The translations under genes were made by a program, and so were the position numbers. From a virus: a DNA stretch of 64,000 nt. The stretch covers positions 1-64,000 of the IMG/VR virus record IMGVR_UViG_3300025769_014365; one strand, 5' to 3'. How positions within the stretch are numbered: position 1 is the first letter of the stretch; each line of letters opens with the position of its first letter. Below, piece by piece: positions 57,353-64,000 of this stretch. Under the pieces are notes generated by a model, which was not told the DNA's origin, ran no database searches, and worked only from the letters and a program-made list of their open reading frames with translations.

Positions 57353-57359
57353 TATTTAG
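57353..57359 (-). promoter_or_regulatory. Late-type promoter box CTAAATA
   Basis: CTAAATA on the minus strand, 7 bases before the ATG at 57345; overlaps the 3' end of the upstream fibre gene. Transcription from it would give little or no leader. Confidence 0.4.
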
Positions 57360-58534
57360 CACCTTCCCACCACTATATTAATTGTGCCTATTTCCTCGGA
57401 ATCATAGTCCTCTAAGGCTTTTCCTATGACTTCTCCAACCTGTGGGTCGTGTGTCTTTTTTGCTACCCCATGGTGCGTTGGGTGTGACGACAACATGTCA
57501 CCCTTGTTGATGTGTCCCACTACCTTACATTTTACCTTGCCCATCAACGCTACAGGCAAGCCTGTCGCTCCTGCATTCATCAAGTAGGCTGGATTCTCAC
57601 TGATAACTCCCGCGATCCTTGTGTCATTGCCTTCCTTGGAGATCGTAATTTCCTTATCGCCACCAAATATCACAACAGTTCCCACTTCATACTCGGCATC
57701 TGATTCGTAGATCTCAGCCAAGTCAGCGTACTGCGCCGAACTCGCTGTCGTGGTCAGCACGTTGGTACTGGGATTGTAGGTCAGTCCAGTGTCGGTCTCG
57801 ATGCCCTGTGTGCCTGTGGCACCGTCAACGAACGTGAGGTACACGGTCTCGTTGGTGGAGTTGTTGGCGCTCACAGTGACGTTGGTTGCCTCTGTCGCCG
57901 TGTCCGCATTGCCTGTAACATCACCTATCAATGCTCCTTCCAACACGTTTGTCGATGAATTCAACGTGATGCCGGTGCGAATTGTTGTGAAACCTGATAT
58001 GGTGCTCTTGGGTGTGAATGAGTTGTCTGAAATTATGGCTATGAGCGTGTCATCGTTGTACCATTTTGTTATGTTCCTAGAGACATCGCCCGAATCTAAA
58101 ATGGTCTCATAAACAAAACCATTTGTGGTACCTGTTGATGATGGCGGACCCACTAGTATCGAACTGCTTCCGTTATAGAAGTACAGTTGTCCTGTATCTG
58201 AATCGATCCAAAGGTCTCCTTGATTTATGGCGCTGGGTTCGGTTGCCTGGTATGGTACGTTTCCGCCCGATGGGATGAAGTCAGCGCCTGTGTAAACCTT
58301 GAGCCTGTTGTTGGCGCTGTCAAACCATAGTTGTCCTTTAATGGGTTTAGTGGGCGCCGTGCTGTTGGAAAAGTTTTCTAGAAGATGTAGGAAGTTCTCC
58401 GCTATGGATTCCCCGTAACCTGCGTACCCCTTTCCTATGAAACTGAGATCAGTCTGCGTGTTTATCACACCATCCTGTACCGTGTACTGGTTTGGTGATT
58501 CTGAATTGTTAGTCTTGTTTACCGTGTAGGGCAT
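57356..58534 (-). CDS. Tail-fibre-like protein, paralog 3
   Basis: 392 residues. N-terminal module with DLSFIGKGYAGYGESIAENFLHLLENF, GQLWFDSANNRLKVYTGADF and GDLWIDSDTGQLYFYNGSS. The C-terminal third closely follows paralog 1 (NVTVSANNSTNETVYLTFVD, TDTGLTYNPSTNVLTTTASS, YADLAEIYESDAEYEVGTVV) and ends NIVVGRC. The shared region is also conserved at DNA level. Likely trimeric fibre. Start overlaps the next gene's stop by one base. Confidence 0.78.
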   Translation of the reverse strand: MPYTVNKTNNSESPNQYTVQDGVINTQTDLSFIGKGYAGYGESIAENFLHLLENFSNSTAPTKPIKGQLWFDSANNRLKVYTGADFIPSGGNVPYQATEPSAINQGDLWIDSDTGQLYFYNGSSSILVGPPSSTGTTNGFVYETILDSGDVSRNITKWYNDDTLIAIISDNSFTPKSTISGFTTIRTGITLNSSTNVLEGALIGDVTGNADTATEATNVTVSANNSTNETVYLTFVDGATGTQGIETDTGLTYNPSTNVLTTTASSAQYADLAEIYESDAEYEVGTVVIFGGDKEITISKEGNDTRIAGVISENPAYLMNAGATGLPVALMGKVKCKVVGHINKGDMLSSHPTHHGVAKKTHDPQVGEVIGKALEDYDSEEIGTINIVVGRC

Positions 58535-59262
58535 TAGTATCCTGTGTTAGCACCTGAAGTCGTTCCGCTGACTGTGTTCGATGTTGACAGTGCAGTCGAG
58601 CTGGTCTCAGTAAATGTTGTTAAACTTTGAATCCTTAGAGTGTAATCAATCTGTATCAACCTGTTCAATGACTTCTGTACAGGATGGAATATCACGTGTG
58701 TTAGTAATTTGTTCGTTGAACCATTTTCCGTTCCTTCCCAACTCTTGAGTCCTAATTCATCGAACACGTAATCGCCATTGAAATCCGTGGTGTTGTCAAA
58801 TGCGGCCTGTCCGGTGGGCTCACCATAGTCCAGTGTACAGGTGCACACGATGTCAGTGTACTTGTTACCGGCGGTGTGTCTGATCTCCATCTTGTTCCTG
58901 GTCGTGTCCTTGTTGGTTGCTGAGTTGTCGTCTATCACTTTGTAGTACGTCTGATTGTATAGACTAGCATTGGTTCCTGTGGAATTTGGGGTAAGGTATG
59001 TAATGACACCCGTTGGGTCAACGCTGGTTCCGCCGTTGCCAAATGCCATCTCGTGGACGAAACCTGTTGTTTTGTTTGCTAAGCTGTTTGCCAGTGCCTG
59101 TGACATGTTCTCGTAGTGTATGGCGTTTCTTTTGTCAACTATGACCTCGCCCGTCTCTGGGTCGAAGATCTTGATGTGTCCTGTCATCATGACACCCGTG
59201 TTGTCCTGTGGCTTCTTTTGTTCCTGCTTTTTAGATTCTTGTGATTTGTCTTGCTGTGTCAT
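58534..59262 (-). CDS. Virion structural protein (baseplate/fibre base)
   Basis: 242 residues. A hydrophilic Gln/Lys N-terminus precedes MTGHIKIFDPETGEVIVDK and HYENMSQALANSLANK, then HEMAFGNGGTSVDPTGVITY. This organisation is common in structural proteins of T4-like marine phages adjacent to fibre genes; I do not know its exact virion position. AATAAATA lies upstream (59276-59269). Confidence 0.65.
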   Translation of the reverse strand: MTQQDKSQESKKQEQKKPQDNTGVMMTGHIKIFDPETGEVIVDKRNAIHYENMSQALANSLANKTTGFVHEMAFGNGGTSVDPTGVITYLTPNSTGTNASLYNQTYYKVIDDNSATNKDTTRNKMEIRHTAGNKYTDIVCTCTLDYGEPTGQAAFDNTTDFNGDYVFDELGLKSWEGTENGSTNKLLTHVIFHPVQKSLNRLIQIDYTLRIQSLTTFTETSSTALSTSNTVSGTTSGANTGY

Positions 59263-59268
59263 CTAGTG

Positions 59269-59276
59269 TATTTATT
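59269..59276 (-). promoter_or_regulatory. Late-type promoter box AATAAATA
   Basis: Minus-strand AATAAATA followed by CACTAG and the ATG at 59262; the box ends 6 bases from the ATG. Same close spacing as at 57353. Confidence 0.4.
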
Positions 59277-62200
59277 CAGGTGCATTTGTGGGCTCACTCG
59301 CTATGAATTGAGCTGGTTGAGTCGTAGAAGCCTGTAATCCCTTGCCGTCCGCTGGATTACCATCTGCGCCCGTGTACCAGACCTGTCCTTTCTTGTGTAA
59401 TATCTTGATCTGCGTGCCCGAAGCGGGTGCGGCGCTCAACGTAACTGCCGTTGTGCTTCCGTCCACAGAGTAGTTTATGGTTGACCCATCCTCGCTGGTG
59501 AGCAACAATCGTTGGCCACCAATGAATATGTCTAACTCTCCAGCGTTGGATGGTGTTTGTGATAGTGCGAACGTCACAGTACTACCATCACCAGTGAAGG
59601 TGTTGGTGTACACTGTGTCCGCGTAAGGGACGGTTTGAGTACCAGACGCGTCTACCACTTCTGTGCCTGATCCGTGCTCCTTAATTCCTGTTCCTAAAGT
59701 TCCACGCCTTAGTTGTCCCAGCGTGTTGCCTGATTTAGTGAAGTATTCTATTCTTTCCTTGTCTATGAAGATAACGCCCGGCGTGTTGCTGGCTATGTCT
59801 GGTGTTCCCAGCACTGAACCGTCTTCCACTGTAATGGTTTGTGTGCCTTCGATCATGTCGATGGTCAATTTAGTCGTCGCCGTCTTACTGATGCGTTTGT
59901 AGAAGGTCCTGTTCAGCATGTCCTTGAATATCCTGAATCCCGTGGCACCCACCGCTGACTCCAGTGCGAAGTACATCACGTCAATCCTGTCCGACGCAGT
60001 TATAGTTTTTCCTGTAATTGTCAGTGTTGTGTCTGACACGGTGTAGTCGTACTGCTGTGTCAACTGTTCACCGTTCAGCCACACGTAGGTGTATGTGGCG
60101 TTGAGTGGGGCGAATCTCAAGGCGAACACACCTCCCGGTCTGCCCTCCAGCACCTCACGCCTCTGTTTCATTCCCAGTGCGTTGTTGAATGTTGTGACCG
60201 ATATGACGTCTCCTGCGGTCAATGAGTATGGTGAAGTTATGGCACTTGGTTTCAAGATTATGTCCGTGCCCTCGTTGTAGTAGTGATTGTCCACCAGCGT
60301 TGATATGCAGATCACGTCAGTGGCCGTTGGCACGGCACCTGACACGAATTCAACGTTCTGGTTTCCAATGTCCACAGTGTAATCAGTGTTGAGATCTTTC
60401 TTGGTTCCGTTGACGTATACTTCCACTTGTGCGGCAGATGTGATTGTCTTGGCAGGATCAACCGTTGACCCATCTCCCAGACCAGATGCCACACCGTAGG
60501 TGTATGTGCTACCATCGCCCAGGTAGTATGTGTTGTCTGGACCTCGCAACATCCTGCCGTTGACTTCCACCATTGTGAGACCAGAGAATGGTCCTATCGC
60601 TCCCGGTGGGTATGTCAGCGTGTGCCTGTTTGTTGATCCATCATAGGTGATTGTGTCATTCCTGATCGAAGCATAACTCCTAGTGGAGGTGGTGGATTTG
60701 TTGAAGCCTGCGATCTGTATGTACTCACCGGAGGCCGGTGCTGTAGTGAATGTCACAGTGATCGTGTTTGCCGTGGTTGTGGTGGTGTAGGCGGTTGTTG
60801 GCACTCCGTCTATGGTTATGTACATGTCGCTCGAAGTTGAGTCTAGATTGAACTCTCCCCTCGTAGATGTCGTGAACACAGCAGTTGACCCATCACCTGT
60901 GAACGTGTCGAGAACCCTGTAGTTCTCACCGGATATCGCGAACACTTTAGTTGATATAACGGACAGCGCCGCGGGTGCCGTGGTGAACGTTATGGTCTTA
61001 TTGGCAACATCAACAGTGTAGTCCGTGGTCAGTTTCTTTATAACACCGTCTACGGTTACCGTCACTGATCCCAGTGTGCCTGGGAAGTCTCCTATGGCGT
61101 ACTCAGTGGTGTTGCCGTCACCCCTGTAGTTCTTCTCTGTGATGAAAGGCACACCCGACTCAGGTGACGTGTAGACCTTTATGTCCAAGGTGTCGAACAG
61201 TTGTCCCGGCACCGTCTCCTCTGGTGCGTAACTGGTGTCTGGGTTGACGAAGTCGTCACCCTCCAAGATGATGTCGCTTGGCGCGTAGCCCAGCGCTGAT
61301 CCAAACAGTCCGCCCTGTATGATGCTCTCCAGTGTCCTGTCGTCCGTTGGCGTGAGAACTCCGTCGTCATCGAAAGGTATGAATTCCACCAACGCGTTGG
61401 CGTCTGGGGTCTCGCTGATAGTGAATGCTGTGGTCGACCCGTCACCCCTTATTACGTCATCCAGTTTCCTCCTAGTGCTGTCGTCTGCCGTGATGTAGAC
61501 CTGGTAAACGTCTGACGTGGACGGTGCTGTGTCAAAAGTGTATGTGGCTGTTGAGCCGTCCGCCCTGAAAGCCTTGACCCTTGAATCTCCGTAGTTGTCC
61601 CATGGGAAGTCGTACCATCCTGACCTGTCCCAACCCTGTTCCTGTGAGAACAGCAGTCCTGTTACCATAGTGCCACCATAATCGACACCGGTCATGACCT
61701 GGTCCAGCTCGTTGCCTGGCATGCCAGAACCTGGTGTGTAGAAACCCTTGGTCCTGTCCGCCGCGGTCAAACCTGTCTCATCTCCGTATACCTTGTAGAC
61801 ATCTCCGATGTTGTCGTCGAAGTCGGTGGTCGATGTGAAAGCACTCGTGGCCTTGTATAATTCGTTGTTGTATCTGATCAAGTCGTTGTAGGCATATGCC
61901 GTTGATGCGGTCCAATCTTGTACCCTAGATGTGCTGGAAACCCTATCAAATTTAATGGTTGTGTCGAAATCTCTCACAAGGTCATTGTTGAGATTAGCAT
62001 AGGCTTTGGCCGTGTCTGCGGGAGTTGATCCGTCTGTTCTCCCTCCGGTTATCACAACAGTCGGAGTTGTGGTGTAGTTTGCTCCAATTCCAGTAACAGT
62101 AATTCTGGTCACAGCGCCGTTCTGGATAGTCGCTGTGGCAGTGGCCGCCGTAGTATTTGGTGTGATGTACATCTTGAATGCAGTTGATTTAGTGCCCTGT

Positions 62201-64000
62201 GCTTCGCTTACCGATGCCGTTGGTCCATAGAACGTTCCAGAGTATCCATCGAATGTGTAGGAATTGGTCGCACCAGATCCACCATTCTGCGAGTCATATA
62301 TCTCTGCCTGCTTCTCGCTGGTGAACAACGGGTAGTAGTATCCAAACCATCCACTGGTCGCACCCGATGAACTTGTGGCCTGTATCTGGAAAGGACCAGT
62401 GGATCCCACAGTGCCTCCAAGTATCGTGACTGTTGGTGTGGTCTGATAACCAGACCCTCCGTGTGTGACAGTGATTGACTGCACATATTTCTTATGGTAG
62501 TCGTACCACATCTGCCATGGCAACTGCGTGAGTTTGTCAGTGTCAGAGGAAACATTCAGTGATCTTATCTTACCTGTTGTGTCGTCATAAAACGCAGGAT
62601 TATCAAAATCAGTGAACAGGCCATCCTGGGTGTCAGTGCCCGTGTATCCAAGTTTGTAGTCTCTGATCTTGCTGTGGAAAGGTTTGACCTCATTGATGTA
62701 TTCCTCTATCCACGTGTCTACTCCCGTGGTGTATGATTTTCTCTGATCAAGTGGTCTTACACTGTTTTTCGCACTTATGAAACTGGTCTTGAACATCCAA
62801 TCAACATAGGTCTGTTCTGACAACACACGTCTAAGTCCAGTGAAGAACAGTGTGTTGTACTCTACCGCTAAATCATTGATGAACAGATCGTCTCTGAGCG
62901 CTGTCAGGACTTTCCTGGTCTCAATTCTAGGTTCCTGGTCAAACCTGTTGTCGTCGAACGTATCCTCACCCGCGAAACCAGTTGCGTCCTGGCTATAATC
63001 ATACAGTTTGGTGCTCAATCTTATTGTGCCATTTTCTGTTCCGACCAACTCCCACCCCGATGCTGTCCTCATAAACAGTTTCCAACCACCGGTATCCGCG
63101 CTGGTGACTTTGACATGTGATCCTATCGGCAATTCTAGTGACTCTAGCTCATACTGAAAAGTCACCTGCTTGTCTATCACGGTGTTCTCATCATGCACCA
63201 TGTCACCGTCTGTTTTGTACCAATCAGTGTAATTCCAGTAGCTAGATGTGTTGTAGGTCTGTATCCTGGTCCTAGTGAACTCCGTACCGTCCCATTGATA
63301 TATCGACCAGAAGCCGTTGGCGGTCTCGTCTGACCTAACCAGGTAGTTGACGGTGCCTGAAAGGTCAGCGGTGTTGACATATGTCAGTTCGGCGTATGTG
63401 TCCACTGACGCGTCCCATTCGCCACTGCCCACAGTTGGTTCTGGCTCTTTTGAATCTAGGTTTGTGAGATTTATCTGTCCAACCAGTTGGTTGCGTTTCA
63501 GCACCAGGTTGGCATAGTCTATGATCTCTTTAAGCGCTCCGAATCTATCAACGTACCAACTCTGCCTAGGCCTAATGTTGTTACCGTAACGCTGGTTGAC
63601 GGGTAGTGTGATGTCAGGGACCAAGTCACCAGATTCGTTGGAACCTATGAGTGAGTCCCACCATCTTTGTTCTATCTGCGTGCCGGGCCTGTACTCTTTG
63701 TCCCCTTCTCTCGCCAGTTTCCAGACACTGTGCGCATCTCCATCGAAGTCGTTGGTCCTGATGTCAACGTTGAGCACTATGTCGTCGTTGCTAAGATCAT
63801 CGACGTTGTTGATCAATAATTTGTTGGTGTCCGTCACCGAATAGTATTTTTTGTCAAACCTCTCCGGGTTGGCTATCATGTTGGCGACCAAAGCGGTGGA
63901 ATTTTTCCTACTTACAACACCGTTTACCGGCACCGTGGCTTTGTTCCTTACCCAGTAGTAGTAGAAGTTTACAAATCTATCTAGCCTAGAATTGTACTTC
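59272..64000 (-). CDS. Giant virion structural protein (5' end outside window)
   Basis: At least 1576 residues. The GTG at 63933 is not the start: the frame continues to the window edge with FVNFYYYWVRNKATVPVNGV, so the N-terminus is cut off. N-terminal third: globular, Trp/Tyr-rich (PRQSWYVDRFGALKEIID; TYVDWMFKTSFISAK; WIEEYINEVKPFHSKIRDY). Middle: YVQSITVTHGGSGYQTTPTV and a second GIGANYTTTPTVVITGG repeat. From about residue 830 to 1450 several modules begin with GDGST/RGDGSTTAFT-like motifs. Such giant proteins form baseplate-to-fibre structures in marine T4-like phages. Exact homolog unknown. Confidence 0.8.
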   Translation of the reverse strand, partial: KYNSRLDRFVNFYYYWVRNKATVPVNGVVSRKNSTALVANMIANPERFDKKYYSVTDTNKLLINNVDDLSNDDIVLNVDIRTNDFDGDAHSVWKLAREGDKEYRPGTQIEQRWWDSLIGSNESGDLVPDITLPVNQRYGNNIRPRQSWYVDRFGALKEIIDYANLVLKRNQLVGQINLTNLDSKEPEPTVGSGEWDASVDTYAELTYVNTADLSGTVNYLVRSDETANGFWSIYQWDGTEFTRTRIQTYNTSSYWNYTDWYKTDGDMVHDENTVIDKQVTFQYELESLELPIGSHVKVTSADTGGWKLFMRTASGWELVGTENGTIRLSTKLYDYSQDATGFAGEDTFDDNRFDQEPRIETRKVLTALRDDLFINDLAVEYNTLFFTGLRRVLSEQTYVDWMFKTSFISAKNSVRPLDQRKSYTTGVDTWIEEYINEVKPFHSKIRDYKLGYTGTDTQDGLFTDFDNPAFYDDTTGKIRSLNVSSDTDKLTQLPWQMWYDYHKKYVQSITVTHGGSGYQTTPTVTILGGTVGSTGPFQIQATSSSGATSGWFGYYYPLFTSEKQAEIYDSQNGGSGATNSYTFDGYSGTFYGPTASVSEAQGTKSTAFKMYITPNTTAATATATIQNGAVTRITVTGIGANYTTTPTVVITGGRTDGSTPADTAKAYANLNNDLVRDFDTTIKFDRVSSTSRVQDWTASTAYAYNDLIRYNNELYKATSAFTSTTDFDDNIGDVYKVYGDETGLTAADRTKGFYTPGSGMPGNELDQVMTGVDYGGTMVTGLLFSQEQGWDRSGWYDFPWDNYGDSRVKAFRADGSTATYTFDTAPSTSDVYQVYITADDSTRRKLDDVIRGDGSTTAFTISETPDANALVEFIPFDDDGVLTPTDDRTLESIIQGGLFGSALGYAPSDIILEGDDFVNPDTSYAPEETVPGQLFDTLDIKVYTSPESGVPFITEKNYRGDGNTTEYAIGDFPGTLGSVTVTVDGVIKKLTTDYTVDVANKTITFTTAPAALSVISTKVFAISGENYRVLDTFTGDGSTAVFTTSTRGEFNLDSTSSDMYITIDGVPTTAYTTTTTANTITVTFTTAPASGEYIQIAGFNKSTTSTRSYASIRNDTITYDGSTNRHTLTYPPGAIGPFSGLTMVEVNGRMLRGPDNTYYLGDGSTYTYGVASGLGDGSTVDPAKTITSAAQVEVYVNGTKKDLNTDYTVDIGNQNVEFVSGAVPTATDVICISTLVDNHYYNEGTDIILKPSAITSPYSLTAGDVISVTTFNNALGMKQRREVLEGRPGGVFALRFAPLNATYTYVWLNGEQLTQQYDYTVSDTTLTITGKTITASDRIDVMYFALESAVGATGFRIFKDMLNRTFYKRISKTATTKLTIDMIEGTQTITVEDGSVLGTPDIASNTPGVIFIDKERIEYFTKSGNTLGQLRRGTLGTGIKEHGSGTEVVDASGTQTVPYADTVYTNTFTGDGSTVTFALSQTPSNAGELDIFIGGQRLLLTSEDGSTINYSVDGSTTAVTLSAAPASGTQIKILHKKGQVWYTGADGNPADGKGLQASTTQPAQFIASEPTNAPE

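Noticed and set aside
1-64000. CRISPR arrays, tRNAs, rRNA, transposases, integrase or attachment sites
   Set aside because: None was recognised: no regularly spaced repeats, no cloverleaf candidates in the few gaps, and no transposase or integrase motifs. Short gaps between genes leave little room for them.

Overview
The window is one contiguous, almost gap-free piece of a tailed-phage genome, most likely a marine T4-like myovirus. Evidence: a family-B DNA polymerase of the gp43 type next to a PCNA/gp45-like clamp, a T4 RNase H-type 5'-3' exonuclease, CTAAATA/TATAAATA late-promoter-like boxes, MoxR plus VWA-metallopeptidase genes, and large tail-fibre/baseplate proteins of the sort carried by marine T4-like phages. 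Both ends are cut: the polymerase lacks its N-terminus at base 1 and a giant structural protein runs off the right edge at 64000. No photosynthesis genes, tRNAs, integrase or IS elements were seen. The host cannot be read from the sequence; YhhQ and tripartite-tricarboxylate-transporter genes point weakly to a heterotrophic (alpha)proteobacterium.

Layout. 1-25949 (+): replication genes (polymerase, clamp, RNase H) mixed with many accessory metabolic genes. These include a TGT/DpdA-like transglycosylase directly after the clamp, a QueD-like T-fold protein, FolE, QueE and the queuosine-precursor transporter YhhQ (together a 7-deazaguanine module); GMP reductase and a phosphoribosyltransferase (purine handling); peroxiredoxin; GalE and a glycosyltransferase; TctA and TctC (organic-acid uptake); and sulfotransferase-like, 2OG-oxygenase and methyltransferase genes. 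AT-rich genes at 12.9-13.7, 20-21.6 and 23-25.2 kb look like later arrivals; the last pair are paralogs sharing patches of identical DNA. 25930-26712 (-): one lone SGNH-like gene. 26792-32592 (+): conserved small phage genes around a MoxR ATPase/VWA protein pair, including two micro membrane proteins of 36 and 28 residues.

32566-50436 (-): a very long, tightly overlapping surface-chemistry operon. It holds two GT-A-like glycosyltransferases, five paralogous radical SAM proteins each with an N-terminal SPASM/twitch-like cysteine domain, two SGNH-like proteins, a GNAT, a cupin, a NodU/CmcH carbamoyltransferase, an unlisted 49-residue lipoprotein, an epimerase, a DegT aminotransferase and a Gfo/Idh/MocA dehydrogenase. 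Neighbouring starts and stops overlap (ATGA, TTGA, TAATG) almost throughout. 50486-64000 (-): tail and fibre genes, including three paralogous fibre-like proteins and a glycine-rich adhesin ending in a Hint (hedgehog/intein) domain, with a 2OG oxygenase, an SDR and a GNAT inserted among them.

Together the window suggests a phage that (i) probably replaces guanine in its DNA with a 7-deazaguanine, made partly by its own enzymes and partly from imported precursor, (ii) redirects host purines and organic-acid uptake, and (iii) carries an elaborate glycan or peptide modification pathway centred on the radical SAM cluster. The cluster and its coupling to sugar genes is the best candidate for an undescribed system.
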